Shown: piece after piece, positions 1 through 8,480 of the stretch
Position numbering within the stretch: the first letter of the stretch is position 1
How the letters are laid out: every line of letters begins with the position of its first letter
DNA from: Amoebophrya sp. AT5.2
Lineage: Eukaryota > Sar > Dinophyceae > Syndiniales > Amoebophryaceae
DNA length: 14,259 bases
Direction of reading: 5' to 3'
NCBI GenBank assembly: GCA_005223375.1
Contig: RXOD01005409.1
Location: forward strand, 1-14,259
The notes under the pieces: model-generated
What the model saw: the letters and a program-made list of their open reading frames with translations, nothing else
Told to the model about the DNA's origin: nothing
The model's database searches: none
Position numbers and translations under genes: made by a program

Positions 1-116
1 GCTGCAATCCCGGCTGCTGCACTGCTGGCTGCTGAAATCCCGGCTGCTGCATTCCTGGCTGCTGAAATCCCTGCTGCTGCATTCCTGGCTGCTGAAATCC
101 CTGCTGCTGCATTCCT
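1..116 (-). repeat. 30-bp tandem repeat coding Gln/Pro/Gly-rich pentapeptides
   Basis: Three 30-nt copies lie head to tail at 27-56, 57-86 and 87-116. The last two are identical, the first differs from them at one base, and a degenerate copy occupies 1-26. On the minus strand each unit encodes two pentapeptides, QQPGF or QQQGF followed by QQPGM. Similar but irregular Q-P-G-M units continue to about 230. The repeat is in frame with the exon containing it, so copy number can change without a frameshift. The array runs off the left edge, so its full size is unknown. Confidence 0.9.
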
Positions 117-581
117 GGCTGTTGCATGCCAATGCCCCCTGCCTGCTGCATACCGGGTTGCTGCTGCTGCATGCCAATCATCATCCCTGGCTGCGGCTGC
201 TGCTGCTGCATTCCAGGCTGTTGCGCCATCGCGTTCGGCTGCTGGCCACCGGGTTGCCCGCCCTGCTGCGGATTGGGCTGTAAAGATGTGGGGACGTTGT
301 TCACGTTGTTGAAACAGAGGAGATACTCAATGCTTGTTCAGAGTCAGATGCGCCTGGTGGCGTTTTAAATTTCCAATTCCAATCATCAGAAGTTGAAGTT
401 TCCGAAAGTCAAAGTTGGTAGATTGAGAGTTAGGCACTCTGACTCTTCGTCTCCCACGAGGACCTAGTACTTCTACTTTTACCTGCTGCTGGGCGTACGG
501 ATTGGGGTCCTGGTTCGCAGCTTGCGCATACGGGTTGCTCTGGAAGTCCGCGGTCCCGCCGATATCGCCGAAGGAATTCAT
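1..581 (-). CDS. Gln/Pro/Gly/Met-rich repeat protein, N-terminal part (two exons, 3' end off window)
   Basis: Function not recognised. Exon 1 is 581-483, starting at an ATG in a good AAAATGAAT context and encoding 33 residues that begin MNSFGDIGG and contain two NPYAQ motifs. Exon 2 is 277-1, continuing in the same frame with QPNPQQGGQPGGQQPNAMAQ and then QQPGM/QQPGF repeats. The join is phase 0, CAG|GTAAAA to TTTACAG|CCC. The visible part (about 125 residues) has almost no hydrophobic core and is probably disordered. NPYA-type and Q-rich tails occur in vesicle-coat, endocytic adaptor and RNA-binding proteins, but nothing visible chooses among these. The upstream frame is open to another ATG at 644, whose extra residues (MTTNSTCRARV...) look non-coding, so I prefer 581. 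A folded domain may lie beyond the left edge. Confidence 0.72.
279..482 (-). other. Intron of the Gln-rich gene (204 nt)
   Basis: The donor is CAGCAG|GTAAAAGTAG and the acceptor is CACATCTTTACAG|CCC. The split is phase 0 and leaves a Gln-rich frame on both sides. The sequence between is less GC-rich than the exons and carries GTAGAAG and AGTACTAG words near the donor. Confidence 0.75.
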
Positions 582-1430
582 TTTCGAAGAGCAAGGAAGG
601 GTTAGTCTTAGTACTCGAGCTCGACAAGTCGAATTCGTCGTCACTAGAAGAAGTCAAGGCCAATGTCAAGGTACTCAGATGTTGATGGTCATGTACTATG
701 ACGCTTTTAGCAGAGCATCGTGTGGCAGCACCAGCAGACGAAGCAGCGGGCGCTTCCTTGCGCCTTGGCTTTCACGTTGACGGTTCACGTTGTTGTCCAG
801 ATGAAAAAAATATAGCGCTGGCCTGTAGCTTGATGATGATGGTACTGGTAGGCTAGATATTGCGTCACGCAGGCTGGAAAAAGTGACTTCAACTGCTTCG
901 AATCTGTCGAGAAATCTAATTGATGAAGATGACTTCTACTACCTGCGACAGAAAATAAATTTTCGCGCAACATGAACATCACGATGGAAGTCGATGCTTG
1001 TTGTTCTCAATACTCCTTTATTTTAAGTCACGATCTGCATCCAGCAGCATTTCTTTGTTGAGGTATCGACTCCAATTTGCTGCATTTTTCGGCATCAACT
1101 TCGAAATTTCTCATTTTTCCATGACGATGACGGAAGATGCCGTCATCATAGCAACAGCATCAGCGAGCGCGGCCCGCAGGCGGCACGACTCAAACATGTG
1201 AACGAGTTGCACAGGCACGACGACGAACACTAGGACTAGCTGAAGCGAGCACCTTCGCTGAAGAAGCCCTTGCCGTTGTGGTTGTGGTGCGTTGGACGAG
1301 ATCCGGCGTTGTAAGTATCGTCGAGGCTAAGAGCATCCCAGCCGCGTCACCAGGCCGCACCATTATCATCCCATACCCATAAACATATATAATAATACAG
1401 CAATTTTTTTTTTTACAAAGATTAGTATAG
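582..1430. other. Intergenic, no gene seen
   Basis: This stretch separates the P-loop gene's stop from the start of the Gln-rich gene, so it should hold the 3' end of the first and the promoter of the second. It is AT-richer than the flanking exons. A run of 12 T lies at about 1405-1416 beside an AT-rich patch (ATATATAATAATA). The short frames here show no recognisable motif or composition of coding DNA. A CTTCTAC word occurs at 933-939. I see no clear TATA box or polyadenylation signal. Confidence 0.6.
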
Positions 1431-2555
1431 TCATTGGAGAGCGCATGCGTCGGCGTTCTCGTCGGCCCTGCTTGTCCGCCTCCCGCCACTTCCACCTTCG
1501 TCCCCACTGCTCGATCTCGAACCCTTGGAGTTCGATTTTCCACCCCTTCCTCCCGCCGCCTCCAGAATGCTTAGCAGCGCGTCGCTGCTCACGTGGCTCC
1601 TGAAATTTTCCACCAAAGCTGTGCATATGCGCTCTTCTTCCTCGGTCAACGCGTCGACTGCGAGCTGGTCCGGCCGCGGTGGTCGAAAGGTGATCGCGCA
1701 GGAGCTATGCTCTCCCGGCGGCGCGTACGAATCAAAGTCGACTTTCGAGAAAATTTCGTTCTCCGGGAGAATGCCAAGCAGCCGCGCGCCCCTGCTGCAG
1801 GAGCCCAGCTTAAAGTACTCGCGCACGTAGGCGGTTTTCTCCATCTCGGCGCCTGGCCTCACGCGGTTGACGAGTAAACCCAGCACCCGGGCCCCCCTGC
1901 TGTGGAAGAAGGCGCGCGCCTGCTCAAAGGAGTCGATGCAATCCCCCAGCCCGGGCTTGCCGACGATCAGCACCGGAGCGTCACAGATCAACGCCGTGTC
2001 GGCATTGGACACGCCGCAGATGCTGCCCACTGCGGGATAGCCAACGCCGTCGACTATGACCACCTTGGTTTGCTCCGTTACTAACTCAGCAACCGCCGCG
2101 TCGATGCGCTTCCGCAAAAGCGCCGTGTAGCAGTCCCGGGTCGCCTCTCGTCCTGCGGCGGTGGACGTCGAGATCGCGTCCTCGTCGCTAGGATTTGCAA
2201 CATCTTCATGCCCCGCAGCTCTCAGTCTCGTCACCGCCCCCGCCGTCGGGTAGCTTTCTTCCGGCAGTTCCCCGGTCAAAAACTTTTGGGTGAAGCCCCG
2301 AAAGAACACGACGGGGCCGACGTGCCTGCTTGGGATGCCTCTTGTTTTGCAGAACTTGGCCACGAGGGTCTGCTGGATCCCCTGCGTGCAGGGCTTGATG
2401 TACGCGAGCTCGTCTGCCGACAAGGCGAAGTCCCCCTCCGGGTCGAGGAGCGCACCGAGAATCCCGAGGCAGACCGTGGATTTCCCACTGCCGGAACCAG
2501 CCGCGCCAGCGATGAAGAGCCGGACGGGGGGAGCTCCAGATGGTCGTGAGGCCAT
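1431..2555 (-). CDS. P-loop ATPase domain protein, dethiobiotin synthetase / phosphotransacetylase-N-terminal-like
   Basis: A single-exon protein of 374 residues. Walker A is G17-T27 (GAAGSGSGKST, with K25). A YIKP segment at 52-55 sits where dethiobiotin synthetases have their KPV..G substrate lysine. VVIVDGVGYPAVGS at 165-178 matches the acidic beta-strand of that fold. APVLIVGKPGLGD at 193-205, VLGLLVNRV at 224-232 and LLGILPE at 259-265 follow in the order expected for the BioD/CobB/Pta-N (AAA_26-type) fold. Family knowledge: such domains bind ATP and either carboxylate diaminopelargonate or act as regulatory or unknown-function modules. The protein is much longer than BioD (about 220-240 residues), with a 30-40 residue acidic/Ser insertion near 110-140 and a low-complexity Ser/Gly/Arg tail after 335. 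There is no biotin neighbour, so the reaction is not assigned. The start at 2555 gives only ten residues before the first beta-strand and fits the fold. I see no targeting peptide. Confidence 0.88.
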   Translation of the reverse strand: MASRPSGAPPVRLFIAGAAGSGSGKSTVCLGILGALLDPEGDFALSADELAYIKPCTQGIQQTLVAKFCKTRGIPSRHVGPVVFFRGFTQKFLTGELPEESYPTAGAVTRLRAAGHEDVANPSDEDAISTSTAAGREATRDCYTALLRKRIDAAVAELVTEQTKVVIVDGVGYPAVGSICGVSNADTALICDAPVLIVGKPGLGDCIDSFEQARAFFHSRGARVLGLLVNRVRPGAEMEKTAYVREYFKLGSCSRGARLLGILPENEIFSKVDFDSYAPPGEHSSCAITFRPPRPDQLAVDALTEEEERICTALVENFRSHVSSDALLSILEAAGGRGGKSNSKGSRSSSGDEGGSGGRRTSRADENADACALQ

Positions 2556-3690
2556 ACCCGATCGGATTCAGATCGCCCGAAACCAATGCGATGCTGCTAA
2601 GTCTCGTTCTCGTGCTCTAGTAGCGGCAGACAACTAAATCGAATGAACTTATCGTCGCGTCGCGGGCAAGCTCAACAGGGTCGTGTTAATCAATAAAATG
2701 CTTTTTATGGTGCTTAGTGAAGCTGTTCCGTGTTGTGTCTCAAGACCAGACTCAATTTAGTGTCTGTTGTATAGTCTACTGCAGCTACATACACATACTC
2801 GTGTGCAAATTTCTGTAGGAAAATGAGGCGTCACGGTCGCGGATAGAAACTGCTGGACGTGGACACACGACACGCTCGGCAGATCTGCGCTTCTTCACGC
2901 AACCTGCCTCGGAGGGAAAAACAAAAAGAAAAAGTACCGATGACCGAAAACGACAGGAAGTCTACTGTGGCCTGGCCGCGGGGGTTCGGCCTACATTCGT
3001 TCATTCATTCATCAGCGGCATTGTGCCGCGACAGTCTAACGTTTCAGATCCCTCGACAAGTTCACATTCCATTTTCTGCCAGACGTTTTGGGCTTCTTCA
3101 CGCACACGGCAACCAGCACGCCATGTACGCCAGCTTATGTCACTGTCGTTCTTCTATGATCGTGCTTCAGTGGAGGTCATGTTGAAAAAATGCTTCAAAC
3201 GAAAAGCGGTGGTGGGTCATGAAATGAAGTAACGACGTGTGGTCGGGCTTTTCGGTCGCTGCAGTGGACGACAACTCGCGCGTGGTTCATTCCTTTCCAT
3301 CCGGGAGTGAAGCACCGTCTGGAGCAGCTGACGCAACGCGGCCGCATGGCAACGAATCCCGATCAACGATCGGCGACTCTGAAGTTGTTCCTCCACGGCA
3401 TGCATGAAGTAGATTCCGCCCCCTGCTTGCTTTCATCGTCTACTTTGTGGTCGTGCGCATGATCATTTCATGATGGTCGAGCTGATGTGAGTTCGTCGTG
3501 TGAGCCACTCGTGAAGAACACGTAGGTTACATCGACCTCGCCGTACCATGCTTTCGCAAACACGTCGTAAGGGTCCTCCCCGCAGTAGCAATCCATCGCC
3601 ACCGTACAACCCGTATCCGCCTCAAGTTCGTGCGAATCGTACGCTCTCGTCCTCCAACACAATTTATCTTTCTCAGAATGTTGACACTCG
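2556..3690. other. Intergenic, 1.1 kb, no gene seen
   Basis: This lies between the metallopeptidase stop and the P-loop gene start. The AT-richer DNA includes a TTCATTCATTCAT run near 2999-3012 and a short GC-rich island at 3240-3410 containing a 6-bp hairpin, CCGATC-AAC-GATCGG. The minus-strand frame at 3468-3662 has a plausible amino-acid mix, but it is only 64 residues, has no motif, and lies just past the metallopeptidase stop. It is more likely 3' flank. No convincing RNA gene is visible. Confidence 0.55.
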
Positions 3691-6600
3691 TCACAAGTTG
3701 TTTTTCTTCACGTATTCTTCGAATTTGTTCGCGGCCGCTTCGATTCCCCCGTCCTTCTCACTGTCCGCGATCACTTCGTCCCCGTGCACCATGCGCACCA
3801 CCATGTTCAGGGAGCCTAGATCTGCTTTTTCCACCACCCCAGCACTCCCTCCACTTTTCTCCACTGCTTTTTCGTAGCTTTCTTTCGCTTCTTTCACCTT
3901 CACCGCCACCTCCGTGTTGATCTCCTCCACCCAGGCGTCGGCGTCCAGCGGCTTCCCGGTGAGTTTTTCCACCAAGTCCAGAAACATCTCGCTGTTCCCG
4001 CACCGCCAGTACGCTTCCGTCAGCTCCGGGCCGATGTTCGCGTTGTCGGTCAAAAATCCGTACTTCTTGAGGAAGTAGTCCCTCGTTTGGTGCACCGACA
4101 TCTCCGCCAGCACGTAGCCGTGGTAGTAGCACGAGCTTTCGTCGCTCATGATGTGTGGCACGGAAAGCAGCGGCCTCCCGTTCAGGCCGCCCGTGATAAT
4201 TTTTTCCACCTCGTCTGCCAGCGACCGGATCCGCTCCGTCGTCACCTCCGCCCCCGGCAGTTCGTACAGGGCCTTCTCGAAGTAGGGCACGGCGATCATG
4301 TTGCGCAGGGTGAACACCTCGAAGGGGGCCGTTTCCGTGATCGCCTCCTCGATCAGGGCGAAGGGCATGGGGGCGCCGTCGCGGTCCCGCGCGTACAGAG
4401 CCCGCCAGTCGGCGTCGTCGACCAAGGAATCCAGAAACATGGACTGGTTCTCCGCGTACGCGACGGAAGTGGGCGCGCGCTCCTGGCTGAACAGCGGGGA
4501 ACCCATCTTGATGTTGGCAAAGTGGGCCGCGTGCCCGGCCTCGTGCATCAGCGTGGTCAGCGCAGTCTTCCCCGAACCGACCGAGGAAGGAATGGCCAGC
4601 GACGTGAAATTCGCGGTGGAGGGAATCCACTTCGAGCCGCCCTCCGCGAGCCAAGAGGGCTGGGGCCAGTGGCAAAACCCGTTGCTGTACTTGTGGGGAC
4701 GATCAAGAAGATCCAGGTTCAAGGTAGCGCCCTCGTACTGAATACCAAGACGGGCGTAGCACTCGGCGTAACGAAGCACCGCCTTCTCGAACGGAAAGTA
4801 CCTGCGGAAAGGGCGGCGGGAGTGTGTGGGGAGAAGTTGTACTTGTTTACTTTGACTTTCTTCTATCGATAAGTATAAAAACAAGTCGAATTGTTACTTG
4901 TCATTGGCGCTATTTTTGCAACAGCTACTCTACATCTGCAGCAGCGGACCCCACAAAAATGAGCTACCTGCTTCATGATCAGCTGCACAAAGACAAACCG
5001 ATCCACACTAACACATGATCACTTTTCGTTTTCTGCTTTCTAATAGGTACGGGTCCTGTTTTTTCGTGAGATCTCCCGCGAGCTTGAACGCCAGGTTCCA
5101 GGGCTCGAAGGCGCTTTCTCCCTTCGTTTGTTTCAAGTACGCGATCGCCTTCTCCATCGTCGGCCTCGTTTTTTTCTCCAGGTCCACTTTAGAGGGGTTC
5201 AAAACCCAAACCCATAACTTCGGCGACATTTCTGGCGTGTTGCTCGCTCGGCTGTTGTCGAGAGCAACTACAAGACGACACAGACGAATCCCCGGCGTCT
5301 CGTGGCTGTCACTTTCACTTTGGGATGTTTGCTACTTCCCATGTAGGAGGAGCACCACGGGACCACATACGAGACCAAATACAAAAGCAAAACAAGAGAC
5401 GAGACCAGAAGATACAAGACAGCGCAAGCCCCTCCATCATGCCAAACGCAAACCATGCATAGCTAGTACCAGAGGAACTTCTACAGGAACAAGACCCCCA
5501 CCGCCAGAACAGCGCCCAAAGAAACGGGTTGATCTTCTTAACGTCCAGTATCGTGAACAAGCGGGCCTTCGAGAAGCCCTCCGCCTGTGTGACCTTGTAG
5601 TCGTAGAAGTCCTCGTACCCGAGCTTCTTCGCGAGCTCGTTGCGCTTCTTCACGATGTCCACGAAGCCGTTGGCCGTGATGAAGTCACCAATCTCGCGAA
5701 TGCCAAGGTACGCGGCCTTCCGCTCCTCTTCCTTCTCGTTGTTGCGGAGCACCTGCCGGAGGGCGACAGAAGTCACATCCACTTGCTTGCCCTCGAACTC
5801 GTACCTGATCGATGTGGGGGTCTCGTTCGTCATCGTCATTGATAGGTGTCTGAACATTCAACTTCAAATCGACCGATATTTGTTTTCCGCGCAGGCCTAT
5901 GCATTGAAGATGTATGATCGTACGATGGGTACACGTACATAAAGTAAGTAGCGATGTTGGTCTCTAAGGCGAAATAAACAAGGAAAAAATGAAGTACCCA
6001 GTTTTCAGAGTGTTTCTCTTCTGCTCCAACACGGACTCCAGGCTGGTGACTTCGTCCCGGACCGCTTTGGCCTCCGGCTGCATCTGGTAGCACTCGAAGG
6101 TCCGCTTGAAGATCTCTAGTGCCTGCACGTCCGATTCCGCGTCGCCGCTTCCGCACGCCATTTGCAGTTGCAGCGTTTCCTGCAAGTTCAACGGGTCCGC
6201 CAGCCAGGCCTCCATGGCCTGCTTGGTGGAGGTCAACAGCTCTGGCGAGAAGTCTCCCGACGTCTTCAGCGCCATCTTGTTGCCCCAAAACTGGTCCTCG
6301 AACGCCCTGTGCAGACGCTCATACTCCCGGTTCTTGCTCTCCACAAACTGCCGAATACCCGAGGACGGCATCTTGTTCTTCGTGGGGTTGTTTTTTGACG
6401 GCGCGGTAGGTGTTATAGAAGTAGCAGAACTTCTAGATGCAGACCTTGAAAAAGTCGCTCCTAAAGATGATGAAGAGGTAGACGTTGAGCTTGATGAAAT
6501 TGAGCAGGAGGCTGTGGAGGTCGAGGTTGTTGATGTCGGCGTAGAAGTAGTTGTAGTGGAAGAAATTAGAGAGGGGAATGAGATGTGTTTGTCTCCGAAT

Positions 6601-6716
6601 AGAGGCCTCCGAGAGCTGGAGGAGAGCTGCGCTTTGCGCGCCTCCGTTACAAACGAACTAAAATATCTGCGTTGGTGCCCATGCAGGCACAACATCACCG
6701 TATTCGTTCTTGTCAT
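3691..6716 (-). CDS. M3-family zinc metallopeptidase (oligopeptidase), four exons
   Basis: Exons on the minus strand: 6716-5998, 5849-5543 (or 5542), 5186 (or 5187)-5051 and 4801-3691. Counting from the internal ATG at 6371 the protein has about 642 residues, the usual size for M3 oligopeptidases; from 6716 it has about 757. The catalytic motif HEAGH is at about 359-363 (6371 numbering) inside TLMHEAGHAAHF. The third zinc ligand is probably the Glu of VAYAENQSMFLD, 27 residues after the second His. A CYYHGY segment near the C terminus corresponds to the substrate-binding Tyr/His loop. All catalytic features are intact. Family role: cleavage of short peptides, typically cytosolic or mitochondrial. 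The longer start adds MTRTNTVMLCLHGHQRRYFS, which is basic and Ser-rich like a mitochondrial presequence, then a Ser/Thr-only stretch. Which start is used cannot be decided here. The C-terminal tail after about residue 565 is Lys/Glu-rich and probably helical. Confidence 0.92.
4802..5050 (-). other. Metallopeptidase intron 3 (249 nt)
   Basis: The donor is GACCC|GTACCTATT and the acceptor is TTTCCGCAG|GTACTTTCC. Removing it rebuilds the codon CCG and the contiguous conserved-looking run KKQDPYFPFEKAV, so the junction is well supported. GTAC stands immediately inside the 5' end and immediately outside the 3' end, a short direct repeat across the intron. Confidence 0.9.
5187..5542 (-). other. 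Metallopeptidase intron 2 (355 nt), apparently non-canonical ends
   Basis: The left exon ends ...TTCACGATACTGGAC and the right exon starts GTGGACCTGGAG. Joining them gives ILD-VDLEKKTRPT, which fits the spacing expected in the family. A single G is shared by both edges, so the ends read either GT...AA or TT...AG, and neither is standard. A GT-AG solution exists with the acceptor CCGAAG|TTATGG at about 5217, but it adds ten residues (LWVWVLNPSK). The exact boundary is uncertain by one base. Confidence 0.7.
5850..5997 (-). other. Metallopeptidase intron 1 (148 nt)
   Basis: The donor is AAAACTGG|GTACTTCA and the acceptor is GAATGTTCAG|ACACC. Splicing joins NTLKTG to HLSMTMTNETPTS in one open frame. 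The intron is AT-rich compared with both exons and carries stops in the reading frame. The donor can slide by one G without changing the GT rule, so the boundary is good to one or two bases. Confidence 0.8.
6396..6560 (-). other. Ser/Thr low-complexity stretch in the metallopeptidase N-terminal extension
   Basis: On the minus strand this encodes an almost pure Ser/Thr run, in frame with the peptidase and ending just before NPTKNKMPSSGIRQF. It contains a hairpin with TAGAAGT/ACTTCTA arms at 6416-6422 and 6429-6435 and a GTAGAAG word at 6541-6547. It may be a disordered linker between a targeting peptide and the enzyme, an unspliced in-frame intron, or 5' UTR if translation starts at 6371. Confidence 0.5.
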
Positions 6717-8480
6717 TCATTGTCAAACATTTTCCCACCTGCGGATGTTGACGTCGAAGTCGTACTTGCTTCAAGTTCAAGTTCTTTGATTTTCGTATCT
6801 GAAGATCTTCACGCTGTGTATCTTCTCCGCAACTGATGGTGATGTCTGCAACAATTTCTGTCTGGGACAAGAGCCGTGCTGAAAGGCAGCGAGCAGCTCC
6901 TTATCGGCTCCAGTGCTGCCCATAGATCACTGCTTATTGATTTCCGGAAGCAAAGTGAAGAACCTCTCCTGCACGATTTTGATTTTCGAATCGGATTATT
7001 TATCTATGTTAAAAATAATCAAAATTGTTCAGCACGACGTCGATCGCGATGTTGTTTTCACCAGTTTCATTTATTCGCCGCAAAATTTTACTTTAACTTT
7101 GTTCGTGTCGTCCACAAACACGAATGACAATCACAAATTGCTTATCAGATCATCCCGCAGCGTGCTGAATGCCGTGGGCGAACAGCCGCTCTGCTGGTGA
7201 ACCAAATGGCTTTTTCTTGTTGTCGAAGGTGGTCGTGATCGTGAATGTTGTCTTCGTCTCCTTTTCTTGTTCCGAGGAGCGGGACGAGGAGGCGGATTTT
7301 TTCTTGTTCGTGTCCTTGTTCCCCCCCCCTGGCGCGTCCGTCGACCCCTAGACGGGCCGCAATGCGGTCCAGAAGGCTTTTGTTGTCTCGAGGACGACCG
7401 ACCGCCCGAGAACCGGCCCGAGTAGGCACGGCCGCGGCGCCGGCCCCCGGTACGCCGACGCCCGTTGCCGCGAAGGATGCAAGTAGCCGCCGCGTAAGCT
7501 TCAAATACAAGTGCTGCGCTGCATTCTTCATCTTCTTCTTCTCGGACGACGAAGAGTGGTCGTGCTCGTGATCAGTTGCCCATGAAGCAGGACTCCAGTG
7601 CTCGGGGAACTCGAGTCGCCGACACAGGGCCACGCCGGTTTTGATGCGGTGGTCGTGGTCGTTCACGGTCTGCTACCTCGACTCAGCGGCAGCCGCGTGA
7701 CAACATTCGTTCCTGTTCGAAAGCAGGGCTTCACGATACCCAAACCCCTGCTCCTGCGCAAAGAAACGCGCCATCGCCAGACACCCACACGGAATTTATA
7801 CTCCCTGCGTAAACGCTACCGCGCCAGACGGCCACCCAAACAGGTTGTTGTAGACCTGAGCCTGTACCTGAACCTGTACCTGATGGTGATGTAGATGCTT
7901 CTAAGCTAGTAGGAGGGATCCAGGAACAGGTGTCGTGTGGAGTAGTTGTTGGAACAACTGAGAGCTTGAGCTTTTTTTTTGGAACAACTCCTGACTGGAC
8001 AGAGGAGCCCCCTTCCCAGCAAGGAGTAGTACTAGTAGACAACTGTGCTTCTTCTACTCATCGTTCTGGTTCTTGTTCGCTCACGATTTTCATTTCTGTT
8101 GCAACTCAGCACGCATTGATGTCGGCTTCGCTCCTCCCGTGCGTTGTTTCCGTTACTGTTACAGTCCTCTCTACGTACTTTGCCACGGGATACCAAAAGT
8201 AGCCCAAGTTTAGACCACGAGCCTCCTTTTTTAATATGCAACTCAACCTCATAGTACGTCCAGGTGCAAGCGCTTGGGAAGATCTTCCTCTACATCTTTT
8301 TCTTTTTGTTTCGCGACGAAGAACAACGCAATGATTCGGGGGTTCCAAAAGGAATTCAAATGGATCGCACAAAGTAAGAGGGCGGTCTTTTGAAAGACGC
8401 ATGTCGGTGAGAGTCTCAACGTCAACATCCTGATCCTTTTTTCTACCGCGTGGTTATAGGAAGGACTTCAACAGCATTCA
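6717..8480. other. Long region between glycosyltransferase and metallopeptidase genes
   Basis: About 1.76 kb without a well-supported gene. AT-rich DNA at 6920-7140 is followed by a GC-rich island at 7330-7500, which holds the doubtful His/Asp-rich frame. From 7855 to 8060 comes a patch of short repeats: CCTGWACCTG units near 7858-7880, a hairpin AGTTGTT-GG-AACAACT near 7947-7962, a second GGAACAACT at 7981, AGTACTAG at 8028-8035 and AGTAGA/TCTACT arms at 8034-8058. The rest shows nothing I can name. Confidence 0.55.
7145..7666 (-). CDS. Doubtful His/Asp-rich hypothetical protein (173 residues)
   Basis: An open frame of 173 residues over a GC-rich island that stands out from AT-rich surroundings. 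It contains three His/Asp clusters (NDHDHR, DHEHDHSSSS, NIHDHDHL) and a central Ala/Gly/Arg-rich part with NKSLLDRIAARLG. The clusters come from recurring GTGGTCGTG-like DNA on the plus strand, so they could be a repeat effect rather than a metal site. There is no known domain, signal peptide or spliced continuation I can support. The opposite strand is also partly open (7245-7571). It could be a real small gene, an exon of an unseen gene, or chance. Confidence 0.25.
   Translation of the reverse strand: MNDHDHRIKTGVALCRRLEFPEHWSPASWATDHEHDHSSSSEKKKMKNAAQHLYLKLTRRLLASFAATGVGVPGAGAAAVPTRAGSRAVGRPRDNKSLLDRIAARLGVDGRARGGEQGHEQEKIRLLVPLLGTRKGDEDNIHDHDHLRQQEKAIWFTSRAAVRPRHSARCGMI

Noticed and set aside
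1..130. Repeats that might suggest a CRISPR array
   Set aside because: The 30-bp units are contiguous with no spacers and are in frame with coding sequence; the genome is eukaryotic.
430..669. Ser/Asp-rich frame overlapping exon 1 of the Gln-rich gene
   Set aside because: Overlaps in a different phase from the exon that splices cleanly to the repeat; no supported join to it.
3468..3662. 64-residue frame downstream of the metallopeptidase
   Set aside because: Short, no motif, and lies in the expected 3' flank; no splice connection found.
3758..4675. 305-residue minus-strand frame shifted within the metallopeptidase
   Set aside because: Arg/Gly/Ala-rich shadow of the exon carrying HEAGH; no independent motif.
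4087..4872. 261-residue plus-strand frame
   Set aside because: It is the complement of the well-supported metallopeptidase last exon and shows no domain of its own; it is open because of GC-rich third positions.
5193..5215. Telomere-like GGGTTTGGGTTTT on the minus strand
   Set aside because: Only two units, internal to an intron, and also part of a small GGGTT-CAA-AACCC hairpin.
6106..6789. 227-residue plus-strand acidic frame (Val/Glu-rich)
   Set aside because: It lies opposite peptidase exon 1; its acidic run is just the complement of the Ser/Thr-coding stretch.
8106..8402. 98-residue minus-strand frame after the glycosyltransferase stop
   Set aside because: No coding signature or motif, and flanking DNA is AT-rich; probably chance.
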